From Streptomyces litmocidini (GTDB lineage Bacteria; Actinomycetota; Actinomycetes; Streptomycetales; Streptomycetaceae), in NCBI RefSeq assembly GCF_014649755.1, contig NZ_BMTQ01000014.1, forward strand, positions 158,623-222,622: DNA of 64,000 bases. Reading direction: 5' to 3'. Under the pieces are notes generated by a model that worked only from the letters and a program-made list of their open reading frames with translations, made no database searches and was not told the DNA's origin. Shown here in pieces: positions 25,514 through 33,459 of this stretch. Each line of letters opens with the position of its first letter. Within the stretch, counting starts at the first letter, position 1. The translations under genes were made by a program, and so were the position numbers.

Positions 25514-26371
25514 TCAGAACGGGTACCAGCGCACCTCGGGGTCTCCGTCCCGCAGCGAGGCCACCCGCCGCTCGAACTCGGCGAGCGCCTTCGGGTTCGA
25601 GGGCGCGTGCTGGGCCACCCACGCGCAGCTCGCGGTCTCCCGCGCCCCGCGCAGCACCGCGCACCCCTCCCACTCCCTGACGTCCCAGCCGTACGCCCCG
25701 GTGAAGGCCTCGTACGCCGCCGGGTCCAGTCCGTACCGGTCCCGGGAGAGGGCGAGGACCACGAGGTCGTGCTCGCGCAGATCGGAGGAGAAGGTCTCCA
25801 GGTCCACCAGGACCGGGCCGTCGGGGCCCACGTGCACGTTCCGGGGGAGGGCGTCCCCGTGGATCGGGCCCGGGGCCAGGTGCGGGGTGAGCGCGGCCGC
25901 CGCCGGGGCGAAGGAGTCGCGCCGCTCCCGCAGGAACGCCGCGTCCGCCGGGTCGATCGCGTCCCCCGCGAGCCGCAGCCACCGCTCGACCCCGCCGAGC
26001 AGCTCACGGCGGGGGAGCGCGAGCCCCGTCGGCTCCGGCAGCGCGTGCACGGCCCGGAGCAGCGGCGCCAGGTCACGGGGCTCCGTCGGCCGCACCGCAT
26101 CCGGCAGCCGGTGCCAGAGCGTGACCGGACGCCCGTCCACGAGCCGGGGCTTCTCCTCGGCGGCCCGGACGGCCGGGACACCCGCCGCCTCCAGCCAGGA
26201 GGCCAGCGCGAGCTCCCGCTCGGCCCGCGCGAACAGCTCCGCGTCCCGGCCGACCTTCACCACCAGGTCGCCCACCGCGAAGACCGCGTTCTCCCCGAGG
26301 GCGAGCAGCCGCGCCTCCTCCACCGGCAGCCCCGCCCCGGCCAGGAACTCCCGTGCCCGCGCCTCGTCCAT
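25514..26371 (-). CDS. Aminoglycoside phosphotransferase-family kinase
   Basis: This 285-aa protein has the APH/choline kinase fold. ENAVFAVGDLVVKVG contains the ATP-binding Lys. The Brenner motif is HGDALPRNVH (about residue 170), with catalytic Asp and the metal-binding Asn. The DFG-equivalent reads VLVDLETF, so Asp is retained. The family phosphorylates small hydroxyl compounds including antibiotics; most stand-alone actinobacterial members are of unknown substrate and need not confer resistance. GGGAGAGG precedes the ATG at 26371 by three bases. It is divergent from the sugar ABC operon. Confidence 0.83.
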   Translation of the reverse strand: MDEARAREFLAGAGLPVEEARLLALGENAVFAVGDLVVKVGRDAELFARAERELALASWLEAAGVPAVRAAEEKPRLVDGRPVTLWHRLPDAVRPTEPRDLAPLLRAVHALPEPTGLALPRRELLGGVERWLRLAGDAIDPADAAFLRERRDSFAPAAAALTPHLAPGPIHGDALPRNVHVGPDGPVLVDLETFSSDLREHDLVVLALSRDRYGLDPAAYEAFTGAYGWDVREWEGCAVLRGARETASCAWVAQHAPSNPKALAEFERRVASLRDGDPEVRWYPF

Positions 26372-26505
26372 CGACCTCTCCCTCACCTGTGCGTTCCGGC
26401 CAAAGTCTCCCATCCGCGCGGATCGTCCCGCAGGGCGCCTTGACGGCCCCACGCCCCGTCAGCACCATGACGGGGTTCCCACGGCGACGTCATCAGCAGG
26501 GGTCC

Positions 26506-26524
26506 CCCCGGACGGAGTCCGGGG
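26506..26524. promoter_or_regulatory. Hairpin just upstream of the sugar ABC operon start
   Basis: An 8-bp perfect stem (26506-26513 with 26517-26524) and a 3-base loop lie 17 bases before the first permease GTG. It could be an operator or affect ribosome access. No LacI-type site was identified. Confidence 0.35.
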
Positions 26525-26541
26525 AGAACGGGGGTCTGATC

Positions 26542-27486
26542 GTGAGTTCGGTGACCGCGACGAAGCGGCCCGGCGGCGCGCGCGCCCCGGGCGCCGCCCC
26601 CGCGACACGGCCGCGCGGCCCCGACCTCGGCGCCTGGTTCCTGGTCCTCCCGGCGCTCCTGCCGATCCTGGTCCTCAGCGTCGGCCCGCTCCTCTACGGC
26701 ATCGCGCTCGCCTTCACCGACGCCCAGTCCGGCCGCACCCAGGCCACCCGCTGGACCGGCACCCTCAACTTCCAGGACCTGCTGCACGACACGCTCTTCT
26801 GGGAGTCCTTCCGCATCGGCGTGGTCTGGGCCGTCGGGGTCACCGTCCCGCAGTTCCTGCTCGCCCTCGGACTGGCCCTGCTGCTCGACCAGGACCTCCG
26901 CCTCCGCCGACTGGCCCGGGCCCTCGCCATCATCCCCTGGGCGATGCCGGAGGTCGTCGTCGGCATCATGTGGCGGCTCGTCTACAACCCCGACGCCGGC
27001 GTCCTCAACGAGACCCTCCGGAACCTGGGCCTCGGCCAGGGCCACGACTGGCTCTCCGGACTCGCCACCGCCCTCCCCGCCGTCATCGTCGTCGGCGTCT
27101 GGGCCGGCATGCCGCAGACCACCGTCGCCCTGCTCGCCGGACTCCAGAACACCCCGCGCGAACTCCACGAGGCCGCCGCCCTCGACGGCGCCGGAGCCTG
27201 GCGCCGCTTCCGCGCCGTCACCTGGCCCGCGCTGCGGCCGGTGGCCCTCGCCGTCACCGCCCTCAACCTGATCTGGAACTTCAACTCCTTCGCCCTGGTC
27301 TACGTCCTGACCAACGGCGGACCGGGCGGCCGGACCCGGCTCCCCATGCTCTTCGCCTACGAAGAGGCCTTCCGCTACGGGCAGTTCGGCTACGCCGCCG
27401 CCATGGGCTGCGTGATGGTCGCCGCCGTGTCGGTGCTCATCGCCCTCTCCCTCGTACGCCGTCTGAAAGGGGACCAGGACCGGTGA
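26542..27486 (+). CDS. Carbohydrate ABC transporter permease (MalF/UgpA type)
   Basis: This 314-aa inner-membrane protein has a short cytoplasmic N-terminus and about six membrane segments beginning with LGAWFLVLPALLPILVLSVG. The cytoplasmic coupling loop carries the EAA motif as HEAAALDGAGAWRRFRAVTW (about residue 210). Such permeases pair with a MalG-type subunit to form the channel of a sugar importer. The gene opens a three-gene operon (permease, permease, binding protein) without an ATPase; in Streptomyces the shared ATPase MsiK usually serves such systems, which is family knowledge. GTG at 26542 is the likely start. Confidence 0.87.
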   Translation: MSSVTATKRPGGARAPGAAPATRPRGPDLGAWFLVLPALLPILVLSVGPLLYGIALAFTDAQSGRTQATRWTGTLNFQDLLHDTLFWESFRIGVVWAVGVTVPQFLLALGLALLLDQDLRLRRLARALAIIPWAMPEVVVGIMWRLVYNPDAGVLNETLRNLGLGQGHDWLSGLATALPAVIVVGVWAGMPQTTVALLAGLQNTPRELHEAAALDGAGAWRRFRAVTWPALRPVALAVTALNLIWNFNSFALVYVLTNGGPGGRTRLPMLFAYEEAFRYGQFGYAAAMGCVMVAAVSVLIALSLVRRLKGDQDR

Positions 27487-28325
27487 GCGCCCTGCGGACG
27501 AGCGGGCCGGCGCGAGCGGGCCAGTACCTGGCCCTCCTCGCGTACCTGGCCTTCCTCGCCCTCCCCTTCCTCTGGCTGGTCTCCACCGCCTTCAAGCCCG
27601 CACCCGAGCTGGCCTCGCTCCACCCCACCTGGATCCCGAAGGACCCCACCCTCGACAACTTCCGGCAGGCCTTCGACGAGCAGCCGCTGCCGAGGGCCGC
27701 CGCGAACAGCCTCCTCGCGGCCGCCTCGGCCGCCCTCGTCGCGGTGGGCATCGCCACCCCGCTGGCCCACGTGACGGCCCGTCACCGGGGTCGGCTCTCC
27801 GGCGCCGCCACCGGCTGGGTGGTGATCAGCCAGGCCTTCCCCTTCGTCCTCGTGATCATCCCGCTCTTCCTCGTCCTCAAGAACCTGCACCTGATCAACA
27901 GCGTCGCCGGTCTCGTCCTCGTCTACGTGGTCTGGTCGCTGCCCTTCGCCCTCTGGATGCTCATGGGGTACGCCAGGGCCGTCCCGGCCGAGCTGGAGGA
28001 GGCCGCCGCCGTCGACGGCGCCGGCCGGATCCGCACCCTCGTCTCGGTCACCGCCCCGCTGCTCGCCCCGGGCGTCGTCGCCACCGCCCTCTTCGCCTTC
28101 GTCACCGCCTGGAACGAGTTCTTCTTCGCGCTCGTGCTGCTCAAGTCCCCGGAGAAACAGACGCTCCCGGTCGTCCTCACCCACTTCCTCGGCGCCGAGG
28201 GCGTCGCCGACCTCGGCCCGCTGGCGGCCGCGGCCTTCCTCGCGACCCTGCCGTCCCTCGTCGTCTTCGGGGTGCTCCAGAAACGGATCGCGGGCGGGGC
28301 GCTCGCCGGGGCGGTGAAGTCGTGA
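27483..28325 (+). CDS. Carbohydrate ABC transporter permease (MalG type)
   Basis: This 280-aa protein has about six membrane segments starting with YLALLAYLAFLALPFLWLV. The EAA loop reads LEEAAAVDGAGRIRTLVSV (about residue 180). FVTAWNEFFFALVLL near residue 205 is a MalG family landmark. It forms the second half of the importer channel. Its GTG overlaps the previous gene's TGA (GTGA), showing tight translational coupling, and its own end overlaps the binding-protein start in the same way. The substrate class is sugar by family resemblance; the exact sugar is unknown. Confidence 0.88.
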   Translation: MSALRTSGPARAGQYLALLAYLAFLALPFLWLVSTAFKPAPELASLHPTWIPKDPTLDNFRQAFDEQPLPRAAANSLLAAASAALVAVGIATPLAHVTARHRGRLSGAATGWVVISQAFPFVLVIIPLFLVLKNLHLINSVAGLVLVYVVWSLPFALWMLMGYARAVPAELEEAAAVDGAGRIRTLVSVTAPLLAPGVVATALFAFVTAWNEFFFALVLLKSPEKQTLPVVLTHFLGAEGVADLGPLAAAAFLATLPSLVVFGVLQKRIAGGALAGAVKS

Positions 28326-29617
28326 GACGACGGATCCTCGCCCTCACCGCCGCGCTCGCCCTGCTCCTCACCGGGTGCGCCTCCGGGGACGACGGCCCCG
28401 ACGACGGTGTCGTACGGCTCCGGTTCCAGTCCCTCGCCTGGCAGGAGGAGTCCGTCGACGCCAACCGGCGACTGGTGGACGAGTGGAACGCCGGCCACCC
28501 CGGCATCCAGGTCGAGTACGTCCAGGGCAGCTGGGACTCCGTGCACGACCAGCTCCTCACCTCCTTCGAGGGCGGCGAGGCGCCCGACCTCATCCACGAC
28601 GCCTCCGACGACCTGGCCGACTTCGCCTACGGCGGCCGGCTCGCCGACCTCCGCCCGCTGCTGTCCGAGCGGTTGCGCGCCGACATCCCCGCCGCCGGCT
28701 GGGAGACCACCACCTTCGGCGAAGGGGTGTACGGCGTGCCGTTCCTCCAGGAACCGCGCGTCCTCATCGCCAACCGGAAGATCCTGGAGTCCTCCGGCGT
28801 CCGCGTCCCCACCCCCGAGAAGCCCTGGAGCTGGACCGAGTTCCGGCGGATCGCCCAGGACCTCACCCGGACCATGGGACCCGGCCGCCACGCGGTCGCC
28901 TGGCCGCTCAGGGAACCCGTCTCCGTCAGCCTCAACCTCGGCGTCTCGGCCGGCGGCCGGCTCTTCCACCGGGACCCGGACGGCCGGGTCACCCTCGACT
29001 TCACCGAGGCCGACGGCATCGTCCCCGGCACCGTCCACGACCAGGTCGTCACCGACCGGACCGCCCCGCGCACCACGCTCGGCAGCGGCGGCTCCGACAC
29101 CCTCCCCGGCTTCTTCGCCGGCAAGTACGCCATGGTCCCCCTGGGCTTCGCCTACCGGCAGCAGATCGCCCAACAGGCCCCGGAGGGCTTCGAGTGGACC
29201 GTGCTGCCCGCACCCGCCGGCGACGGGGGCCTCGCCCAGGGCGTCTCCCCGCAGACCCTGTCGATCGCCGAGGACAGCCCCCACAAGAAGGAGGCGGCCG
29301 CGTTCCTCGACTTCTTCCTGCGCCCGGCGAACATGGTGCGGCTCGCGCGCGGCGACTGGATGCTGCCGACCGGCACGGCCGCCCTCGCCGACCCCTCCCT
29401 GCACACCGCGAAGGACGGCTGGGCGACCGGGGCGGCGGTGGCACGGTGGCTGCGGCCCGCGCCCGCGCAGTCCGTACGCGGCTACCCCGAGTGGAAGGAC
29501 AAGGTGGCGACCCCGGCCTTCCAGGAGTACTACAGCGGCGCCATCGACGGCACGGAGCTGCGCAGACGTCTGGTCGAGGACGGCAACCGGGTCCTCGCCC
29601 GCTATCAACGCAGATGA
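28322..29617 (+). CDS. Sugar ABC transporter substrate-binding lipoprotein
   Basis: This 431-aa protein is a family 1 extracellular solute-binding protein. The signal peptide ends in the lipobox LLLTGC, so it should be anchored outside the membrane. LAWQEESVDANRRLVDEWNAGHPGIQVEYV is the typical start of the mature domain, and APDLIHDASDDLADFA, FFAGKYAMVPLGF and KKEAAAFLDFFLRPANM follow the family order. It delivers sugar to the two permeases encoded upstream. Placement of the binding protein last is less usual than first. Its GTG overlaps the upstream TGA. An AT-rich stretch with a short inverted repeat follows the stop. Confidence 0.9.
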   Translation: MRRRILALTAALALLLTGCASGDDGPDDGVVRLRFQSLAWQEESVDANRRLVDEWNAGHPGIQVEYVQGSWDSVHDQLLTSFEGGEAPDLIHDASDDLADFAYGGRLADLRPLLSERLRADIPAAGWETTTFGEGVYGVPFLQEPRVLIANRKILESSGVRVPTPEKPWSWTEFRRIAQDLTRTMGPGRHAVAWPLREPVSVSLNLGVSAGGRLFHRDPDGRVTLDFTEADGIVPGTVHDQVVTDRTAPRTTLGSGGSDTLPGFFAGKYAMVPLGFAYRQQIAQQAPEGFEWTVLPAPAGDGGLAQGVSPQTLSIAEDSPHKKEAAAFLDFFLRPANMVRLARGDWMLPTGTAALADPSLHTAKDGWATGAAVARWLRPAPAQSVRGYPEWKDKVATPAFQEYYSGAIDGTELRRRLVEDGNRVLARYQRR

Positions 29618-29705
29618 CGGATTCGTTATTACGAAACCTTGTTGAATAAGTCACAGATGGATGAAGGGTCTTCTCCGCGCCCCCGCCATCGGACAGTGTT
29701 CGAAC

Positions 29706-29742
29706 CGGCCACCGTGCCGCCCCCCACGAGGCGCGGTGGCCG
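29706..29742 (+). terminator. Probable terminator after the sugar ABC operon
   Basis: A 9-bp stem (29706-29714 with 29734-29742) encloses a 19-base loop. It sits about 90 bases after the binding-protein stop and before the DUF1697 gene. No U-run follows. Confidence 0.45.
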
Positions 29743-29781
29743 TCTCCCTCCGCCCCCGCGGCGGTCGCCTACATTTGCCCC

Positions 29782-30342
29782 ATGACGAAGGCGAAGACCT
29801 ACGCGGCCCTGCTCCGCGGCATCAACGTGAGCGGACGCCGGAAGGTCCCCATGGCGGAGCTCCGGAACCTCCTCGAAGGCCTCGGACACACGGGCGTCCG
29901 CACCTACCTCCAGAGCGGCAACGCCGTTTTCACCACCGACTCCGGCGCCGGCGAGGACGAACTCGGGGCCGCGCTGGAGGAGGCGATCGAGGAACGCTTC
30001 GGCTTCCGCGTCGACTGTCTCGTCCGCGGCGGCGACTACCTCGCCGCCGTCGCCGGCGCCTGCCCCTTCCCGGCCGCCGAACTCCAGGGCAAGCAGCTCC
30101 ACGCGATCTACTACTCCGGGCCCGCCGACCCCGAGCGCTTCGCCCCCCTCGACCGAGAGGCCTTCCTGCCCGAGGACTTCGCCCTCGGCGACCGCGTGCT
30201 CTACCTCTACACCCCCGACGGCCTCGGGAAGTCCAAGCTGGGCGAGGCGGTCTCCCGGCCGTCCGTCGTGAAGGGCCTCGTCGCCACCGCCCGGAACTGG
30301 AACACCGTGCTCAAGCTCATCGAGATGACACGGGAGGACTGA
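29782..30342 (+). CDS. DUF1697 protein
   Basis: This 186-aa protein matches DUF1697 from end to end. It starts YAALLRGINVSGRRKVPMAEL, continues TYLQSGNAVFTT, and ends KGLVATARNWNTVLKLIEM. The first of these is the family signature (A-L-L-R-G-I-N-V-G-x-x). The family is cytoplasmic and widespread with no established activity; the RNWNT segment is strongly conserved and may bind a ligand. It appears monocistronic. Confidence 0.88.
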   Translation: MTKAKTYAALLRGINVSGRRKVPMAELRNLLEGLGHTGVRTYLQSGNAVFTTDSGAGEDELGAALEEAIEERFGFRVDCLVRGGDYLAAVAGACPFPAAELQGKQLHAIYYSGPADPERFAPLDREAFLPEDFALGDRVLYLYTPDGLGKSKLGEAVSRPSVVKGLVATARNWNTVLKLIEMTRED

Positions 30343-30416
30343 CCCCGAAGCGGCCCAGTCGAACGGTCACGAAATGGCCCGTGGCACCGGGCCATCTCCT
30401 CGCTAGATTCAAGGCC

Positions 30417-31049
30417 ATGACGAGCACCGAGACCACGACCGCCGCCCGCCCCACCGTCGACTTCTACTTCGACCCCGCCTGCCCCTTCGCCTGGATCACC
30501 TCCCGCTGGATCCTGGAGGTCGAACGCCACCGGGACATCGACCTCCGCTTCAAGGTCATGAGCCTGTACTTCCACAACGAGGGCAACACCCTGCCCGACT
30601 GGTACCGCGAGCTCGTCGACGCCTCCCTCGGCCCCGTCCGGGTGGCGGCGGCCGCCGCCGAACAGCACGGCCAGGAGATCCTGCGGCCGCTCTACACCGC
30701 GTACGGCACCCGCATCCACGAGAAGAAGCAGAAGGACTTCGACGCCGTCATCGCCGAATCGCTCACCGAGGTCGGCCTCCCGCCCGAACTCGCCGCCGCC
30801 GCCCACGATCCCGCCCACGACGAGGCCGTCCGCCGCAGCCACGAGGCGGGCAAGGACCCCGAGGCGGGCGCGTACGTCGGCACGCCCACGATCCACGTCG
30901 ACGGGACGGTGTGGTTCGGACCGGTGCTGCGGGCGATCCCGCGCGGCGAGCGCGCCGCGGCGCTCTTCGACAGCTTCCGGGTCCTCGCCTCCGACCCGGA
31001 CCTCTTCGAACTCAAGCGCACCCGCACGGGGGGCCTGGACTTCAGTTAG
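30417..31049 (+). CDS. DsbA-family protein resembling mycothiol-dependent nitroreductase Rv2466c
   Basis: This 210-aa thioredoxin-fold protein matches the Rv2466c-type family: VDFYFDPACPFAWITSRWIL at the N-terminus, then DLRFKVMSLYFHNEG. A GTPTIHVDG cis-Pro loop appears near residue 160. Family members use a CPWC-like motif for mycothiol-dependent reduction; here the motif is CPFA, so only the first Cys remains, allowing a monothiol mechanism at most. No signal peptide is present. The ATG at 30417 follows AAGG closely. The stop is immediately followed by the left 36-bp inverted repeat of the next unit. Confidence 0.8.
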   Translation: MTSTETTTAARPTVDFYFDPACPFAWITSRWILEVERHRDIDLRFKVMSLYFHNEGNTLPDWYRELVDASLGPVRVAAAAAEQHGQEILRPLYTAYGTRIHEKKQKDFDAVIAESLTEVGLPPELAAAAHDPAHDEAVRRSHEAGKDPEAGAYVGTPTIHVDGTVWFGPVLRAIPRGERAAALFDSFRVLASDPDLFELKRTRTGGLDFS

Positions 31050-31085
31050 CCCGATCTTCGACGCGCTCCGTCGAACGGCGCGTCG
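31050..31085 (+). repeat. Left inverted repeat of the 2.45-kb unit
   Basis: The 36 bases match the reverse complement of 33460-33496 with 34 identities, two mismatches and one single-base gap. The innermost 18 bases (ccgtcgaacggcgcgtcg, 31068-31085) are identical in both. It abuts the DsbA-like stop codon. Confidence 0.75.
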
Positions 31086-31198
31086 CACTCGATCACCATC
31101 GACCGGGGCCGGCGGAGCTGTGGGCCGCCGAGGGCCGACCGCGGTGGAAGGGCCTGGAAGGAATCAAGCCCGCCCGGCGGCTGCCGGGGCAGCGGTGC

Positions 31199-31285
31199 CG
31201 GCGGCCCGGGTCTGCCCGGGCCGCCGCCGTAGTGCCGGCCTCGGGCCCGTCAGGTCCGCCCGAGGGCCCGGTGGATCCACCGGGC
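31199..31285. other. Hairpin and 20-bp palindrome in the 426-base gap before the left secreted-protein gene
   Basis: Between the left inverted repeat and the minus-strand gene end there is no convincing gene. The gap holds an 11-bp stem with a 4-base loop (31200-31210 with 31215-31225) and a 20-bp perfect palindrome without loop (31266-31285, centred on GGATCC). The hairpin may terminate the minus-strand gene; the palindrome could bind a dimeric protein. Confidence 0.5.
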
Positions 31286-31475
31286 GGGCACGGGTCTGAC
31301 GGCTTGTCCGCCGCCGCACCGGCAACCGGCCTGCCACGTTCGCAGGTGTCCACGCAGAGGGGCCGAGCCCCGCACGATCCGTACCGGGGGGCCCGGGAGC
31401 CCGTGCCCCTACCGGGCCGACCCCGAGACGGCGTTGCGGGCCCGGGTACGAAATCGACAATGCCGGGACCAGGGA

Positions 31476-31856
31476 CTATTCGTAAATGTACTCCCACTCG
31501 GAGCAGGCGACCGGAGTCGTGTCCGAGGCGCCGTCCACCGTGCACACCCGCATCTTGTAGGTGTAGAGGCTGTAGAGGTTTCCGTCGGTCTTGTAGACGC
31601 CGCCGGCATCAGCCCCCTTGCCGTTGTACCAGGAGGCCCACGGCGACTCGCTCTTTTCCACATAGGCACGCACACCGTGACCGTCGGCGAGGTAGTCGAA
31701 GAGGCCGAAGTCGTCGCCGTCGTCGTAGAAGTGCAGAGCTCCGGCGAGCTTGCCGCCACTGTAAAGGTAGACGGCCTGGTCCGTGGCGGAGGCCGGAGTG
31801 GCGATGCCCACCAGGAGGGCGGGTGCGGCCAGGAGGGTAAGCCATTTCTTGGACAT
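31476..31856 (-). CDS. Small secreted protein, copy A of a divergent duplicate pair
   Basis: This 126-aa protein starts MSKKWLTLLAAPALLVGI and has a typical Sec signal peptide ending ATPASA. The mature part (about 102 aa) begins TDQAVYLYSGGKLAGALHFY. It is Asp/Gly/Tyr rich and contains one Cys pair (RVCTVDG and VACSEW), likely a disulfide. I do not recognise the family. The first 65 residues are almost identical to copy B, while residues about 66-76 and the last 25 differ. A GAGGATG-type ribosome-binding site lies before the ATG in a leader shared with copy B. Confidence 0.8.
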   Translation of the reverse strand: MSKKWLTLLAAPALLVGIATPASATDQAVYLYSGGKLAGALHFYDDGDDFGLFDYLADGHGVRAYVEKSESPWASWYNGKGADAGGVYKTDGNLYSLYTYKMRVCTVDGASDTTPVACSEWEYIYE

Positions 31857-32099
31857 GGAGACATCCTCGATTCGTTCCGGTGGACAGATCGCACTGCACG
31901 GCAATCGTTCCACGTCGGAGATGATGGAAGGTCGCGACGTCGGCAGCCGCTTCAGGGGAGTGCGGAAATCACCGATCCCCGGAAATGTCTGTGCGAGTCG
32001 TTGCTCTCGCCGACAGGACGAGAACGTACACCGGCCCGAACCCCCGCGCCACGGGTTTGCACCCAGGAATCGGAGAAGGCCATCCTCATGTTTTCCGTG
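31857..32099 (-). promoter_or_regulatory. Conserved 243-bp leader of copy A
   Basis: This stretch upstream of copy A matches the leader of copy B (32505-32747) over exactly 243 bases without gaps, with only about a dozen substitutions. Homology stops abruptly at 32100. It presumably holds the promoter and a long 5' leader. The frame upstream of the ATG is open through the leader in both copies, but the signal peptide argues that translation begins at the downstream ATG. Confidence 0.6.
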
Positions 32100-32504
32100 C
32101 AATCTCAGACAACTATTCACCGCCCTGCCGAGGGAGTTCGAGCGGGGGCGGGGTCCGGATCCTGTGCCGCCTGTGGCGCACCGAGCGCACCTTCCTCCTC
32201 CGGGAATTGACGACCCGCACGATTGACGGTGCCTGTATGCGGCGGTGGTTCACGCGAGCTATCCGCCCATTGCCGGGTCTGCACACGGCGCCCGGGTGCA
32301 CGGCTGCCGGCCGTTTCGGTACCGAAGTCCCTTCCCGGGCACAGGAGATGGCTGCCATCGGCTGCGGCACCACGGCGTTGGCCCGTGAACGCCCGTGGCA
32401 TCCCCCACACTTGCAGAGCCTGGCGATCGACCGGCCCTGTTGCGTGATTTATTGAGGTTTTCTTGAGCTTTGGCGGGCCGTTGGTGAAGGGAAGTCCGAA
32501 ATTT
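32100..32504. other. Non-duplicated centre between the two divergent copies
   Basis: This 405-base stretch separates the two leaders. It is not repeated and I find no gene: the short open frames on both strands lack codon bias and ribosome-binding sites. The right end (about 32440-32475, gtgatttattgaggttttc) is AT-rich compared with the surroundings. Confidence 0.5.
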
Positions 32505-32747
32505 CACGGAAAACGCGAGAATGATCTTCTCCGATTCCTGGGTGCAAACCCGTGGCGCGAGAGTTCGGGCCGGTGTACGTTCTCGTCCTGTCGGCGAGAG
32601 AAACGACTCGCACAGACATTTCCGGGGATCGGTGATTTCCGCACCCCCCTGAAACGGCTGCCGACGTCGCGGCCTTCCACCATCTCCGACGTGGAACGAT
32701 CGCCGTGCAGTGCGATCTGTCCACCGGAACGAATCGAGGATGTCTCC
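32505..32747 (+). promoter_or_regulatory. Conserved 243-bp leader of copy B
   Basis: This is the inverted counterpart of 31857-32099, about 95% identical with no insertions or deletions. It ends with CGAGGATGTCTCC immediately before the copy B ATG. The conservation equals or exceeds that of the downstream coding region, so either duplication is recent or the leader is under selection. Confidence 0.6.
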
Positions 32748-33143
32748 ATGTCCAAGAAATGGCTTACCCTCCTGGCCGCACCCGCCCTCCTGGTGGGCAT
32801 CGCCACTCCGGCTTCCGCCACGGACCAGGCCGTCTACCTTTACAGTGACGGCAAGCTCGCCGGAGCTCTGCACTTCTACGACGACGGCGACGACTTCGGC
32901 CTCTTCGACTACCTCGCCGACGGCCACGGTGTGCGTGCCTACATCGAGGTGAGCGCGGGCACCGAGCATTGGTACGAGTGGGGCAGCTTCTACAACGGCA
33001 AGGGAGCAGATGCCGGCGGCGTCTACAAGACCGACGGAAACCTGTACTCCATCAACGTGTACAGGATGAAGGTGTGCACGGTGGACGGCGCCTCGGACAC
33101 GACTCCGCTCAAGTGCTCCGCCTGGCAGAAGATCGTCGAGTAA
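32748..33143 (+). CDS. Small secreted protein, copy B of a divergent duplicate pair
   Basis: This 131-aa protein has the same Sec signal peptide as copy A and an almost identical first half of the mature domain (TDQAVYLYSDGKLAGALHFY). It then diverges in a loop around residues 66-82, where copy B carries five extra residues (VSAGTEHWYEWGSFYNGKG). It diverges again in the C-terminus (INVYRMKVCTVDG, LKCSAWQKIVE). The Cys pair is kept. Variation concentrated in two patches suggests binding-surface diversification. The gene ends in TAA, uncommon here. A 20-bp hairpin follows 100 bases downstream. Confidence 0.8.
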   Translation: MSKKWLTLLAAPALLVGIATPASATDQAVYLYSDGKLAGALHFYDDGDDFGLFDYLADGHGVRAYIEVSAGTEHWYEWGSFYNGKGADAGGVYKTDGNLYSINVYRMKVCTVDGASDTTPLKCSAWQKIVE

Positions 33144-33244
33144 ATCGCCCACGCGGGCGCGGCGCCCGCTGCCGCGTGGCTTCGGCTGCTCCGACCGCCG
33201 GGCCCGACGGACAGGCAGCCCCCCGGACGACGCCGGGTCGAGGC

Positions 33245-33290
33245 TATGCCGAAGGCGCGGACCGGTCATTCGGTCCGCGCCTTCGGCATA
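33245..33290. terminator. 20-bp perfect hairpin after copy B
   Basis: The arms 33245-33264 and 33271-33290 are perfectly complementary with a 6-base loop, one of the longest uninterrupted stems in the window; a GAGG/CCTC extension continues past a one-base bulge. It probably terminates copy B. The remainder of the 33144-33555 gap holds the right inverted repeat and no gene that I can see. Confidence 0.7.
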
Positions 33291-33459
33291 CCTCCGCCCC
33301 CGGTCCCCCAGCGGTGCGAACCCCGCCGTGCGGCCGGCACAGGACGGGCGCCTGGATGCGCCCTTCGACCGCCCGACGGCCGGCGACCTCACCGGCCGTC
33401 CCCGCACGGGACCGCGTCCGCCGGCTCGAACAGAGCATCCGAACGAGCGGTGAGCCGTA

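Noticed and set aside
25514..26371. Antibiotic resistance gene by name
   Set aside because: The APH fold is present, but nothing in sequence or context identifies an aminoglycoside substrate.
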